Of a stretch of DNA of 64,000 bases, positions 52,542 to 62,056 are shown one piece after another. Under the pieces are notes generated by a model. That model was not told the origin of the DNA. It saw only the letters and a program-made list of their open reading frames with translations, and did not search any database. The position numbers were made by a program, and so were the translations under genes. How positions within the stretch are numbered: position 1 is the first letter of the stretch; every line of letters starts with the position of its first letter. The stretch lies in contig NZ_BBXF01000001.1 in assembly GCF_001570585.1 (NCBI RefSeq), forward strand, positions 1,357,691-1,421,690, read 5' to 3'. Origin of the DNA: Herbidospora daliensis (GTDB taxonomy: Bacteria; Actinomycetota; Actinomycetes; Streptosporangiales; Streptosporangiaceae).

Positions 52542-54062
52542 GTGTTGCTGATCGATCTTGCCAGGACCTCCGCGGCCGTCGCCGCCGACTCGGCCCGGCT
52601 GGCGAAGATCCGCCACCTGGCCGAACTGCTCGCCCGGGTGGGGCCCGACGAGGCCGAGATCGCCATCGCCTACCTGTCGGGCGAGCTCCCCCAGCGTCAG
52701 ATCGGGGTCGGCTGGCGCTCCCTCCAGGATCTGCCCGAACCGCGGCTGGCCGCGACCGCGACCCTCACTCAGATCGACGCCTTCCTCGAACGCATCAAGG
52801 CCCAGTCGGGCCCCGGTTCGCAGGCCGCCCGCCGCGGCCTGGTCGCCGACCTGTTCGGCGCGGCGACCCGCCAGGAGCAGACCTTCCTGGGCCGCCTGCT
52901 GACGGGCGAGCTGCGCCAGGGCGCGCTCGACGGCGTCATGATCGAGGCCATCGCCAAGGCCGCCGACGTCCCGTCCGCCGAGGTGCGCCGGGCCCTCATG
53001 CTGCGCGGCTGGTTGCCCGCCGTGGGTGCGGCCGCGCTGGCCGGCGGCGTGACGGCGCTGCGCGACTTCCACCTGGAGGTCGGCCGCCCGGTCGCGCCGA
53101 TGCTGGCCCAGAGCGCGCCCACCGTGACGGCCGCCCTGGAGAAGATCGGCGGCCCGGCCGCGATCGAGTGGAAGCTCGACGGCATCCGCATCCAGGCCCA
53201 CCGGTCGGGCGACGAGGTGCGCGTCTTCACCCGCACCCTCGACGACATCACCGACCAGGTCCCCGAACTGGTCGAAGCGGTCAGGGGCCTGTCGGCGACC
53301 GACATCGTGCTCGACGGCGAGGTCATCGCCCTGCGCGACGACGCCAACCCGCTGCCCTTCCAGGTGACGTCGGGCCGGGTCGCCACCCGGGTGGGGCCGC
53401 GCGAGGTGCCGCTGAGCGTCTTCTTCTTCGACGCCCTGCGCGTCGACGGCGCCGACCTGCTCGACCTGCCCGACGCCGACCGCCACGCGGCCCTCACGGC
53501 CGCCGTGCCGCCGTCGCTGATCACGCCCCGGCTGGTCACCGGCGACGCCGAGGAGGGCGAGGAGTTCTTCGCCGAAGCGGTCCGCAAGGGCCACGAGGGC
53601 GTGGTGGTCAAGGCCCCCACGACGGTCTACGCGGCCGGGCGGCGCGGGGCGGGCTGGATCAAGGTCAAGCCCCGGCACACCCTCGACCTGGTCGTCCTGG
53701 CGGCCGAATGGGGGCATGGTCGGCGCGAGGGGAAGTTGTCGAACCTGCACCTGGGGGCGTACGACCCGGAGACGGGCGGGTTCGTGATGCTCGGCAAGAC
53801 CTTCAAGGGCCTGACCGACGAACTCCTGGCCTGGCAGACCCAACGTTTCCTCGAACTCGCCGACGGCCCCACCACGGAGTGGACGGTGCCGCTGAAGCCG
53901 GAACAGGTCGTCGAGATCGCCTTCGACGGTGTGCAGCGGTCGACCCGGTACGAGGGCGGCATGGCACTGAGGTTCGCCCGCGTGCTGCGCTACCGGCCGG
54001 ACAAACGCGCGGAAGACGCCGACACGGTCTCGGCGGTCCGGGCACTACTCCCCCCGGGCTGA
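52542..54062 (+). CDS. ligB: ATP-dependent DNA ligase (LigB-type)
   Basis: 506 residues. Adenylation motif [12 protein letters not shown] with Lys211, DGEVIAL, and [12 protein letters not shown]-terminal DNA-binding and C-terminal OB domains ([26 protein letters not shown]). Length and the N-terminus ([23 protein letters not shown]) match mycobacterial LigB, which decides GTG 52542 over GTG 52506. A non-essential repair ligase beside NAD-dependent LigA is the usual setting. Confidence 0.92.
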   Translation: MLLIDLARTSAAVAADSARLAKIRHLAELLARVGPDEAEIAIAYLSGELPQRQIGVGWRSLQDLPEPRLAATATLTQIDAFLERIKAQSGPGSQAARRGLVADLFGAATRQEQTFLGRLLTGELRQGALDGVMIEAIAKAADVPSAEVRRALMLRGWLPAVGAAALAGGVTALRDFHLEVGRPVAPMLAQSAPTVTAALEKIGGPAAIEWKLDGIRIQAHRSGDEVRVFTRTLDDITDQVPELVEAVRGLSATDIVLDGEVIALRDDANPLPFQVTSGRVATRVGPREVPLSVFFFDALRVDGADLLDLPDADRHAALTAAVPPSLITPRLVTGDAEEGEEFFAEAVRKGHEGVVVKAPTTVYAAGRRGAGWIKVKPRHTLDLVVLAAEWGHGRREGKLSNLHLGAYDPETGGFVMLGKTFKGLTDELLAWQTQRFLELADGPTTEWTVPLKPEQVVEIAFDGVQRSTRYEGGMALRFARVLRYRPDKRAEDADTVSAVRALLPPG

Positions 54063-54381
54063 CAACTCATCGTCGCGGCGCGAGGCGGGCGCGACCAGTC
54101 GGTCCGGCCTGTCTGAGCAGGTCAGGGCTGCGCGGGGCGGGACAGGCGCGAGCAGATCACGCCCGTCGTCGCGGTGCGGGCGCCGACTTGTACGGCTGCG
54201 CGGCGCGAGGCGAGCAGGTCGCGGCTGCGCGGCGCAGGACAGGCGCGAGCAGGTCAGGCTCGTCATCGCGGGTGTGCTCCGTCGTCGCGGCGTGAAGCGG
54301 GCGCGGGGGTTCGCGCCTTGGGCGGGGCTGGGCGGGCGCGGTGGGGGGTGCCGGCCCGGCGGAGCCGTAACGGAGACGGGT
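54063..54381. repeat. Degenerate repetitive spacer after ligB
   Basis: No gene is seen in this 319-bp gap. A 49-bp stretch (GGCTGCGCGGGGCGGGACAG from 54126) recurs, diverged, at 54223-54271, 97 bp on, with shorter copies between. The G-rich end contains copy 2 of the 19-bp dispersed repeat. No clear terminator hairpin was found. Confidence 0.65.
54358..54376. repeat. Dispersed 19-bp repeat, copy 2
   Basis: Identical to 19328-19346 and in the same relation to flanking convergent genes, just short of the stop of the minus-strand gene. Confidence 0.55.
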
Positions 54382-54963
54382 TTATTTGATGAGGCGGATC
54401 GTCAGCGGGTAGCGGAAGTCGCCGTCGGCCAGGGCCGATGCGCCGCCGACGATGGACAGGACGATGCCGAGGACCCAGAACAGCGGGACCAGGACGATGC
54501 CCACGACGGTGAACGGGAGCAGGATCGTGGCGCCGAAGACCGTCAGGTGGAAGTTGAGGGCTTCCATGGCGTGCCGCCGGACGTAGGGCGAGGTGCGGCC
54601 GGCGGTCAGCAGCATGATGAGCGGGCCGACGACGAACAGGCCGGTCAGCGTGATGAGGTGGGCGGCGGCGCCGGCCACGCGGTCGGTTCCGTCGGCGGCG
54701 CGGGCCGGTTGGTCGTGGGGCTTCGGGAAGGCCGTCAGGGTGCGGTGGTGGAGGTCGGCCATGACCGGCATCAGGTCGGCGTGGGTCTGCGCGGTCATCG
54801 CGTGGTCGAGGCGCAGGTCCATCTCGTCCTTGTCGAGGCGGCCCTCGGCGTAGGCGGCCTTGACGTGCTCGACCACCTGGTCGCGGTCGGCGTCGCTGAC
54901 GCGGAGGTGGGTGGGTGGCACGGCCGCGCGCCCCGGCGCTGCGGGTGAGAACGACGTCGCCAT
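54382..54963 (-). CDS. DUF1707-DUF4870 membrane protein
   Basis: 193 residues. The N-terminal DUF1707 domain (LRVSDADRDQVVEHVKAAYAEGRLDKDEMDLRLDHAMTA-type) is joined to a DUF4870 (Tic20-like) domain with three membrane helices (HLITLTGLFVVGPLIML, ILLPFTVVGIVLVPLFWVLG). ATG 54963 starts the recognisable protein and has AGGG nearby; an ATG 63 nt upstream is in frame. Function unknown; such proteins are common in actinomycetes. Confidence 0.85.
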   Translation of the reverse strand: MATSFSPAAPGRAAVPPTHLRVSDADRDQVVEHVKAAYAEGRLDKDEMDLRLDHAMTAQTHADLMPVMADLHHRTLTAFPKPHDQPARAADGTDRVAGAAAHLITLTGLFVVGPLIMLLTAGRTSPYVRRHAMEALNFHLTVFGATILLPFTVVGIVLVPLFWVLGIVLSIVGGASALADGDFRYPLTIRLIK

Positions 54964-55099
54964 GAAAACCCTGCCCTTCGCGGAAGAAAACGCGTCTGCC
55001 TCCTCCATCCTGGCCGACTCCGGCACGGCGCAGAATCGGGGATGACCCCGACGTGTCCCGGAGATCCGCCAGAGGGACGCGCTCCGCCCGATCGGACGG

Positions 55100-55105
55100 T
55101 ATACA
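55100..55105 (+). promoter_or_regulatory. -10 box of a leaderless gene
   Basis: TATACA ends 6 nt before the ATG at 55112, the spacing expected if transcription starts at the start codon. AAGGGG between them could also act as a short ribosome-binding site. Confidence 0.4.
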
Positions 55106-55111
55106 AGGGGT

Positions 55112-55453
55112 ATGAGATGGCGTGACCGCTACGGGCTGCGGCGTAACCGGGGTCCGAAAGTGCAGCGTTTCGACCGGGAGGCCACCGATCAGGACATCGA
55201 GTCCCTGATCGAGTTCGCCAAGTCCCGCATCGGCGTGGAGTTCTACGTCGAACCGGAAACCTTCGCCACCGACACCACCGCCGTCGCGGTCGCCCACGAC
55301 GGCGAATGGACCCGCCGCCGCGTGGGCTCCCCCGCCGTCATCAAGAAGGTCGCCCGCGACCTGCGGCTGCCCGTCTACGACGTGCAGCTCACCGGCTACC
55401 CGGCCCGGATGCGGGCCTACAACGAACGCCGCCGCCAGGCCGACGGGGTCTAG
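55112..55453 (+). CDS. Conserved actinomycete protein (113 aa), unknown
   Basis: Small, charged protein: MRWRDRYGLRRNRGPK, ESLIEFAKSRIGVEFYVEPET, TRRRVGSPAVIKKVARDLRLPVYDVQLTGYPARMRAYNERRR. Similar short proteins occur in streptomycetes, sometimes labelled oxidoreductase without basis. No membrane segment. Ends 4 bp into the convergent DUF4192 gene. Confidence 0.75.
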   Translation: MRWRDRYGLRRNRGPKVQRFDREATDQDIESLIEFAKSRIGVEFYVEPETFATDTTAVAVAHDGEWTRRRVGSPAVIKKVARDLRLPVYDVQLTGYPARMRAYNERRRQADGV

Positions 55454-56472
55454 CCGCCGATCCTCCGCAGCAGCGGGGTGAACCAGCTCATCAGCGGCGG
55501 TCCCATCTCACGGTCGAGCTGTTCGGGGGTCGGCATGCGCTCGCCGACGTCGTCGGGGGTCAGCAGCCGGGCGATGGCCTCGGTGAGGATCAGCGCCATC
55601 GTGTAACGCGGCTCCGCCGCGAGCGCCCGGTCGAGCGCCATCGACGCGAGCGCGCAGTCGCCCGTCCGCCAGGCCGCGGCCGCCAGCAGCGCCGCCGCCG
55701 GGGTGACCAGATTCGGCGACAGCCGCCTGGTCAGGTCGCGCCACAACGCCAGGTGGGCGGGACTGTCGTCGATGAGGGTCCACGCTTCGTCGCGGACCCG
55801 GATCAACCACAACGCCAGGCCCAGCCGCGCGGCGTCGTCGTCGGACAACCGCCCGCCGCGTTCGTGACACTCCACAGCCGACCGCACCCGGGCGAGCCCG
55901 TCGGCCAGGTAGGCGGCCGGGTCGGCCTTCTCCACCCAGCCCCACACCTCGTGTTCGGCCCGCTCGGTCGCGCGGTCCATCGCCGCGCGGGCCGTGCCGG
56001 TGACGGGCGCGACGGTGCGCTCCAGCGCCGCGCGGTCGGGCAGCGCGACCATGCCGCGCACCACGGCCTCGGCCGCGACGGGATGGGCCGCCGCGTCGTA
56101 GTACACGCCGTCCGGCGGGCACGGGTGCAGGTGCGACCAGTAGCGGCCCTCGTGGGCGCGTAACGCGTCGTGGACGGGGAGGCCGGCCGCCGTCAGGAAA
56201 CGCGCCGCGTCGTCGAGGGCGGGCGCGGTCAGCGCAGCTTCGCCGAAGGCGGCGAGCAGGGTCGCGTCGGCCTTCTCGCGGGCGAGCAGCGGGCGCAGGT
56301 CGTCGAGCGCGCCGGGGAGCAGCGGCAGGTCCCAGCGGGTCGCGACACGGACGGCGGCGCGCTCCAGGCCGATGACCACGAGACTGTCGGCGGGGTGGAA
56401 GCCGAGCAGGTAGGGGATGGCCGCCAGGATGTCGGCAGGGGACGACAGGCGGAGCCGGTGGGCGATGGGCAT
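55450..56472 (-). CDS. DUF4192 domain protein
   Basis: 340 residues. The family hallmark is at the N-terminus: RLSSPADILAAIPYLLGFHPADSLVVIGL. A helical region follows with TPR-like spacing near the end (AAWRTGDCALASMALDRALAAEPRYTMALIL). Very common in actinomycetes, function unknown. ATG 56472 is chosen at the domain start; longer readings upstream lack similarity. No good ribosome-binding site is visible. Confidence 0.85.
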   Translation of the reverse strand: MPIAHRLRLSSPADILAAIPYLLGFHPADSLVVIGLERAAVRVATRWDLPLLPGALDDLRPLLAREKADATLLAAFGEAALTAPALDDAARFLTAAGLPVHDALRAHEGRYWSHLHPCPPDGVYYDAAAHPVAAEAVVRGMVALPDRAALERTVAPVTGTARAAMDRATERAEHEVWGWVEKADPAAYLADGLARVRSAVECHERGGRLSDDDAARLGLALWLIRVRDEAWTLIDDSPAHLALWRDLTRRLSPNLVTPAAALLAAAAWRTGDCALASMALDRALAAEPRYTMALILTEAIARLLTPDDVGERMPTPEQLDREMGPPLMSWFTPLLRRIGG

Positions 56473-56613
56473 GGGGCGATCGTGGCGGCGTACGGGCCAG
56501 GAGAAACGGACATGGATCCGGTTGTGGAAAACCGTGTTCGCTGTGGGCATAGCTCTGGAAACCGCAAAAGGAACCGCGCGGCATGGGACGGTTGTGCGTC
56601 GAGGGGAGCAGCG

Positions 56614-57396
56614 TTGACGGGCATGCGAGATGTTCCGGTCACCGACGGATGGTCCGGCCACGAGCGGGCCCGGCTGGAGAGCCTGCTGGCCGGAGAGACG
56701 GTCATCGTCAGCATGAACCGCCGCCGCGGGCATCCGAACCTGATCGCGTGGGCGCGAACCGCGGGCCTGTACGTCCGCATCGACACCCGCAGCGACTGGG
56801 CCAACCCCCACGAGAAGGACGACGTGCTGCGCGGCGAGCAGCTGCGCCGTTTCGAGTCCTACCTGACCGACCGGCCCGAGCTGCTGGCCCGCGTGCCCGA
56901 GCTGCGCGGCAAGGCCCTCGGCTGCTGGTGCGTCCCGGGGCCGTGCCACGGGCAGGTGCTCAAACGGCTCGCCGGGGGCGTGGTCGCCATGCCGTCGCTC
57001 TCCCCGGTCGAACGGGCCGCGCTGGCCGAGGCCGAGGCCGAGATCGAGGCGGCCGGGCTCGGCGGCCTGGGCCGGGTCGGCCACGCTCTGACCCGCATCC
57101 GCGACCTGCGCCTCTACCGGGCCACCCACACGGGCTTCGACGACTACTGCCGGCAGCGCTGGGGCTTCACCCGCCACCACGCCAACCGCCAGATCGCCAC
57201 GGCCGGGCTGATGGCCAACATGGGCCGCAAGCCCGAGCCCCGGCTGACGGCCGTCCGCGACCTGATGGGCGAGCTCGAGGGCGAGCCCACCCCCGAGGCG
57301 ATCCGCCGGTGGATCGGCCTGATCGACGAGGGGATCGCGGAGCTACAGGCGGTGCGGCGGCGGCTGGAAGGCCGGCTGCCCCGGCCCCTGAACTAG
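56614..57396 (+). CDS. DUF4326 fused to a phage/plasmid-like DNA-binding segment
   Basis: 260 residues. Residues about 25-110 are DUF4326 (RGHPNLIAWARTAGLYVRID, LRGKALGCWCVPGPCHGQVLKRL). The C-terminal half (RIRDLRLYRATHTGFDDYCRQRWGF, TRHHANRQIATAGL) resembles segments of phage and integrative-element proteins that contain a helix-turn-helix. TTG 56614 has GGGGAG at 5 nt; ATG 56623 is an alternative. A mobile-element origin is inferred. Its 3' end overlaps the EI24 gene by 54 bp. Confidence 0.72.
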   Translation: MTGMRDVPVTDGWSGHERARLESLLAGETVIVSMNRRRGHPNLIAWARTAGLYVRIDTRSDWANPHEKDDVLRGEQLRRFESYLTDRPELLARVPELRGKALGCWCVPGPCHGQVLKRLAGGVVAMPSLSPVERAALAEAEAEIEAAGLGGLGRVGHALTRIRDLRLYRATHTGFDDYCRQRWGFTRHHANRQIATAGLMANMGRKPEPRLTAVRDLMGELEGEPTPEAIRRWIGLIDEGIAELQAVRRRLEGRLPRPLN

Positions 57397-58149
57397 CATC
57401 CGGTCGCGCACCATCATGGCCGCCCCGGCGACCGCGCACGGCATCGCCGCGATGGCCAGGAACGGGACGAGGAACGTCACGAAGACGGCGGTGCCGAACC
57501 CGAGCGACATGCCCCGGTTCGCCTTGAGCACGGCGAACCGGAACCTGCGCCGCACCCCGCGCCGCTCCATGGCGAGCGCGGTGAGCTCGACGGTCAGGAA
57601 GTATCCGGACACGAGCGCCCCGACCACCGGCACGACCGTCTGCCCCACGAACGGGACGAACCCCAGGATGAACAGCGGGATCGTGAACAGCAGCACGAAC
57701 CAGAGGGTCACCAGGCTGTCCTTGATCGACCGCAGGATGCCGAGCACGAGCGGCGTGTCGTCGTGGTGCACGGGCCCGCCGAGGCTCTCCTCGACCTGCT
57801 CGGAGATCTTCTCGTAGAACGGCTCCCCGATCGCCAGCGAGACCGCCGTGAACAACACGATCGAGAGCAGCGCCCCGACGATGACCAGCAGCACCCCGAC
57901 GAGCGTCCGGAAGAACTCGCGCCAGCCCCAGTTGTCGGCGAACGGCGTCATCCACGCCGCGACGTCGCCGGCGTTGGCCGCCAGCAGCACGAGCAGCCCC
58001 GCGAACAGCGCGAACGCGATCAACGCCGGGATCAGCCCGAACAACCACCAGCGGGGATGGCGGGCCATCCACGCGATGCCCCGCAGGTAGCACCCGACAC
58101 CATCGAAGAACCCACCGGCCTGCCTGCGCACCGGCCCACCACCGACCAT
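57343..58149 (-). CDS. EI24/CysZ-like membrane protein
   Basis: 268 residues with about six membrane helices and the EI24-domain pattern: GCYLRGIAWMARHPRWWLFGLIP, YEKISEQVEESLGGPV, FILGFVPFVGQTVVPVVGALVSGYFLTVELTALAMERRG. E. coli CysZ, of this family, transports sulfate; actinomycete members are uncharacterised. Upstream of maf's stop by 37 bp, on the same strand. Confidence 0.88.
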   Translation of the reverse strand: MVGGGPVRRQAGGFFDGVGCYLRGIAWMARHPRWWLFGLIPALIAFALFAGLLVLLAANAGDVAAWMTPFADNWGWREFFRTLVGVLLVIVGALLSIVLFTAVSLAIGEPFYEKISEQVEESLGGPVHHDDTPLVLGILRSIKDSLVTLWFVLLFTIPLFILGFVPFVGQTVVPVVGALVSGYFLTVELTALAMERRGVRRRFRFAVLKANRGMSLGFGTAVFVTFLVPFLAIAAMPCAVAGAAMMVRDRMLVQGPGQPAFQPPPHRL

Positions 58150-58186
58150 GAGGGCGAGGCTAGCGAATCCGCGGTCTGACCGCGAT

Positions 58187-58783
58187 CTACCGGCTTGTCC
58201 AGAGCTGGGTGACCTCGACGTCGAGTTGGGCGAGCAGCTTGCGGACGAGAGGGAGCGAGATGCCCAGCACGTTGCCGTGGTCGCCGTCGATGCCCTCGAC
58301 GAACCAGCCGCCCAGGCCGTCGAGGGTGAAGGCCCCCGCGACGCGGAGCGGTTCGCCGCTCGCCACGTAGGCCGCGATCTCCGCGTCCGACGGGGTGCCG
58401 AAGCGGACGGTCGTGGCGCAGGTCTCGGCGGCCTCGCGGCCGGTGGCGACGTCGATCACGGTGTGGCCGGTCAGCAGGCGGCCGGTTCGGCCGCGCATGG
58501 AGAGCCACCGTTCCGTAGCCTCCGCGGTCGACGCGGGTTTCCCGTAGGCCACCCCGTCGAGCTCCAGCACCGAGTCGCAGCCGATCACCAGGGCGGGGGC
58601 GGAAATCGTCTCGGCGACCGCTCTGGCCTTGGCCTTCGCCAGCACCAGGGCGAGGTCGGACGGGGTCGGGGCGGTGATCGCCGATTCGTCGACGCCGCTG
58701 ACGATGACTTTGGGCTCCAGCCCGGCGGCGCGCAGAACGCCGAGGCGGGCCGGGGAGGCGGAGGCGAGAATGAGCTCGGTCAC
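58187..58783 (-). CDS. maf: Maf-like nucleotide pyrophosphatase
   Basis: 198 residues from GTG 58783, AAGGTGG 6 nt upstream. Maf motifs: [41 protein letters not shown] and the [11 protein letters not shown] segment. Hydrolyses dTTP/UTP or modified nucleotides (house-cleaning). An ATG further upstream would add 11 unconserved residues. Confidence 0.93.
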   Translation of the reverse strand: MTELILASASPARLGVLRAAGLEPKVIVSGVDESAITAPTPSDLALVLAKAKARAVAETISAPALVIGCDSVLELDGVAYGKPASTAEATERWLSMRGRTGRLLTGHTVIDVATGREAAETCATTVRFGTPSDAEIAAYVASGEPLRVAGAFTLDGLGGWFVEGIDGDHGNVLGISLPLVRKLLAQLDVEVTQLWTSR

Positions 58784-58891
58784 GTCAGCCCACCTTAGTC
58801 CCGAAGTCGTTTTCATCGTTTGTCAACCGATATGCGGGCTGATGGTCATGAGGGGTACCTTGTCCGGGTTGATGGGCGGCGGGGAGGCCAC

Positions 58892-60745
58892 GTGGCGAAG
58901 GCGAAAGTGCGCGAGAAGGCGCGGTACTGGTTCGACAACACCATGTCCCGGGGAACCGGGGCACTGATCGGCTGGCTGGCCGCGTTCTGCGCCGCGCTGG
59001 TCGTCTCGGCCGCGATGCTCGCCGTCTGGCTGACGCCCGGCGAGGTCAAGAACGGGGTGCCGGGGGCGCTCTGGGCCTCGCTGATGCGTACGCTCAGCCC
59101 GGGGAAGATCGCCTCCGACCAGGGCACCGCGCCCTATCTGGCCATCATGCTGACCGCCTCGCTGGGCGGCCTGTTCTTCGTGTCGCTGTTCGTCGGCCTG
59201 CTCTCGGCGGGGCTGAAGACCAAGGTCGAAGACCTGCGCAAGGGCCGCTCGCGCATCATCGAGTCGCAGCACACCGTCATCCTGGGCTGGTCCGACCAGG
59301 TCTTCACGATCGTCGCCGAGCTCGTGAAGGCGCGGGAGCAGAAGTCGGTCATCGCGATCCTCGCCGACAAGGACAAGGTCTCGATGGAGGATGCCCTCCG
59401 CGACCGCATCCCCGACACGGGCCGGGTCCGCGTCGTCTGCCGCACCGGCCGGCCGACCGAGTCGGCCCACCTCGACCTGATGAACCTGGGCGCGGCCAAG
59501 TCGATCGTCGTGCTGTCGCCCTCCGGCGACGACCCCGACGCCCACGTCATCAAGACGCTGCTCGCCCTGGCCAAACGGCGGGGTGAGCATCCGCCCGTCG
59601 TGGCCGCCATCGCCGACTCGGGCAACATGGCCGCCGCGCGGCTGGCGGGCGGGCCGGGCGTGCACCTGGTCGACTCCGACGACACGGCGGCGCGGCTCAT
59701 CGTGCAGTCGTCGCGGCAGTCGGGCATGTCGGTGGTCTGCATGGACCTGCTCAACTTCGACGACGGCGAGATCTATCTGCGCAAGGCGCCCTCGCTCAAG
59801 GGGAAGACCTACGGCCAGGCGCTCAGCGCGTTCGAGAACGCCACCCTCATCGGCCTGAAGCGGGCGAGCGGCGTCGAGCTGAACCCGCCGGTCGACACGG
59901 TCATCGCCGACGGCGACGACGTCATCGTCATCGCCCAGGACGACTCCACGATCGACCTGGCGGCGCGGCCGGCCGCCGTCGACGAGACGGCGATCGTGAG
60001 CGCGGGCCGTACCAGGCTGGAGCCCGAGCGCACGCTGGTGCTCGGGTGGAACGGCCGCGCGGGCACGATCGTGCGTTACCTCGACGGCTATGTCGCACCG
60101 GGGTCGGTGCTCGACGTGGCGGCCGGGCACCCCGACGCGGGCGCCGGACTCGGCGGGCTGCGCAACCTCACGCTGAACGTGAAGGAGTGCGAGACCACCG
60201 ACCGCTACGCGCTCGAATCGCTCAGCGTCGGGCTCTACCAGCACGTCATCGTCCTGTCGGACGACCGCTTCGAGCCCCACCACGCCGACACGCGCACGCT
60301 GATGTCGCTGCTGCAACTGCGCGACATGCAGACCGTCATGCACGAGCGGTACTCGATCGTCAGCGAGATGCACGACGAGAACAACCGTGAACTCGCCGAG
60401 GTCACCGAGGCCGACGACATCGTCATCAGCGACACCGTCATCGGCCTGCTGCTCGCGCAGCTGGCCGAGAACCGGCACCTGTCGGAGGTGTTCGGCTACC
60501 TCTTCGACTCGCGCGGCTCGGAGATCTACCCGAGGCCGGCGAGCGACTACGTCACCGAGGGCCGTCCCGTCACGTTCGCGACGGTGATCGAGTCCGCCCG
60601 CCGCAGAGGCGAGACGGCCATCGGCTACCGGCGGGCCGATCGCGTCAGCGAAGCGCCCCACTTCGGTGTCGTGCTCAACCCCGCCAAATCAGCCGAGCTC
60701 GAGTTCGCGGCCGGTGACAAGGTGATAGTGCTGGCGGAGCGTTAG
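58892..60745 (+). CDS. CASTOR/POLLUX-related ion channel protein
   Basis: 617 residues from GTG 58892, GGGGAGG just upstream. Two N-terminal membrane helices (IGWLAAFCAALVVSAAMLAVWL, APYLAIMLTASLGGLFFVSLFVGLLSAG) are followed by two RCK-like nucleotide-binding lobes (TVILGWSDQVFTIVAELVKA, RTLVLGWNGRAGTIVRYLDGY). Matches the CASTOR/POLLUX/SYM8 family, known in plants for nuclear cation flux and found uncharacterised in actinomycetes. Probably a K+ or Ca2+ channel gated by ligands. Ends 4 bp into the DUF937 gene. Confidence 0.87.
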   Translation: MAKAKVREKARYWFDNTMSRGTGALIGWLAAFCAALVVSAAMLAVWLTPGEVKNGVPGALWASLMRTLSPGKIASDQGTAPYLAIMLTASLGGLFFVSLFVGLLSAGLKTKVEDLRKGRSRIIESQHTVILGWSDQVFTIVAELVKAREQKSVIAILADKDKVSMEDALRDRIPDTGRVRVVCRTGRPTESAHLDLMNLGAAKSIVVLSPSGDDPDAHVIKTLLALAKRRGEHPPVVAAIADSGNMAAARLAGGPGVHLVDSDDTAARLIVQSSRQSGMSVVCMDLLNFDDGEIYLRKAPSLKGKTYGQALSAFENATLIGLKRASGVELNPPVDTVIADGDDVIVIAQDDSTIDLAARPAAVDETAIVSAGRTRLEPERTLVLGWNGRAGTIVRYLDGYVAPGSVLDVAAGHPDAGAGLGGLRNLTLNVKECETTDRYALESLSVGLYQHVIVLSDDRFEPHHADTRTLMSLLQLRDMQTVMHERYSIVSEMHDENNRELAEVTEADDIVISDTVIGLLLAQLAENRHLSEVFGYLFDSRGSEIYPRPASDYVTEGRPVTFATVIESARRRGETAIGYRRADRVSEAPHFGVVLNPAKSAELEFAAGDKVIVLAER

Positions 60746-61335
60746 ACGCGCTGGCCCCGCTGCGGCTTGTTCTTCGGCTTGGCACCACCCTGCGCCTGAG
60801 CGCCACCGAAGATCTTGCCGAGGACACCGCTGAGCATGTCGCCGAAGCTGCTCGTGCTCATCGCCGACTCCTGGCGGCGGAGCTCACGGGCCATCGCCGT
60901 GGCGTCCATGTGGTTGGCGTCGATCCGCTGGGCCATCATGGCCATCGCCATCGGCGCGACCATGGCCATCATCTTCATGATGGCGCCCGAGTTCATGCCC
61001 ATGAACTGGGCGATGCCCTCGGCGGCCTGACGGCTGCCGGGGACTCCGAGGACGTGGGCCAGGATGCGCTGGCCGTCCTGGTCGTTGGCCAGGGCGGCGA
61101 TGTCCCTGAAGGGGTCGGCGGACGAGTGGTCGTCCATGGCGGCACGCAGCGACTGGGCCCCCTTGGGCTCGCCGCAGTTGCGGGCCATGCCGCAGATGAC
61201 GGTGGCCAGGCAGGCCTGGATGGCCGGCTTGGCCGACTCGGCGTCGGTCCCCAGGAGGGACGCCATCTGCTGGATCCCCTGCGGGCCCAGCTTGGAGATG
61301 ATCTCTTCGTGCATCGACTGACTCGACTGACTCAC
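60742..61335 (-). CDS. DUF937 protein
   Basis: 197 residues from GTG 61335, GGGGGAG at 8 nt. Helical, Met- and Ala-rich (GAIMKMMAMVAPMAMAMMAQRI), ending in Gly-rich MLSGVLGKIFGG and a basic tail. DUF937/YidB-like proteins of unknown role. No signal peptide. Convergent with the channel gene. Confidence 0.82.
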   Translation of the reverse strand: MSQSSQSMHEEIISKLGPQGIQQMASLLGTDAESAKPAIQACLATVICGMARNCGEPKGAQSLRAAMDDHSSADPFRDIAALANDQDGQRILAHVLGVPGSRQAAEGIAQFMGMNSGAIMKMMAMVAPMAMAMMAQRIDANHMDATAMARELRRQESAMSTSSFGDMLSGVLGKIFGGAQAQGGAKPKNKPQRGQRV

Positions 61336-61426
61336 GGTCGGTTCTCCCCCGTTTCAGAAGTGTTCCGCGAGTGATCTGCCCTGCCCGATTTAGGGCTAAT
61401 GCCTGCTTTGCACCAAAAGACCTCTT

Positions 61427-62056
61427 TTAGCTGCCGAGGCCCGCCTGTCTCGCCCGCACCACGGCCTGCGCGCGGTCGGCGACCTGCAGCTTGGCGAAGA
61501 CGCTGGTCAGGTGGTTCTTCACGGTCTTCAGGCTGAGGAACAGCGTGCGGGCGATCTCGGCGTTGGTCTTGCCGTTGGCGAGCAGGTCGAGGATCTCGCG
61601 CTCCCGCTGGGTCAGCTCGGGGAAGGGGCCGGTGCCGGGGCCGGTCGTCAGGAAGCGGCGGATGCGCCGGGCCACGGCGGGGCCGTACACCGCCTCGCCT
61701 CTGGCGACCGCGGCGACGGCGGCGAGGAAGTCCTCACCGGCCGTGCCCTTCAGCACGTAGCCGCGGGCGCCGGCGCGCAGCGCGGCGAAGACCGACGCGT
61801 CGTCCTCCGACATCGTCAGGACCAGCACGCCCAGGTCGGGGCGCTGGTCGACGAGGCGCCGGGTGGCCTCCAGGCCGCCCACGCCGGGCATGACCAGGTC
61901 CATCACGACGACGTCGGGGTTCAGCCGCAGGGCCAGTTCGACGGCCTCCTCGCCGTCGGCGGCCTCGCCGACGACCTCGGCGCCGGCCACCTGCTCCAGG
62001 AGGGCGCGCAGGCCGTGTCTGAGGAGGGGGTGGTCGTCGGCGAGGAGGACTTTCAC
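61427..62056 (-). CDS. NarL/LuxR-type response regulator
   Basis: 209 residues from GTG 62056. Receiver domain with DD (7-8), phospho-acceptor Asp53 in VMDLVMPGVGG and Lys in GYVLKGT; C-terminal LuxR HTH LTQREREILDLLANGKTNAEIARTLFLS-type. GTG overlaps the kinase stop by 4 bp, so kinase and regulator are made together. Target genes unknown. Confidence 0.94.
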   Translation of the reverse strand: MKVLLADDHPLLRHGLRALLEQVAGAEVVGEAADGEEAVELALRLNPDVVVMDLVMPGVGGLEATRRLVDQRPDLGVLVLTMSEDDASVFAALRAGARGYVLKGTAGEDFLAAVAAVARGEAVYGPAVARRIRRFLTTGPGTGPFPELTQREREILDLLANGKTNAEIARTLFLSLKTVKNHLTSVFAKLQVADRAQAVVRARQAGLGS

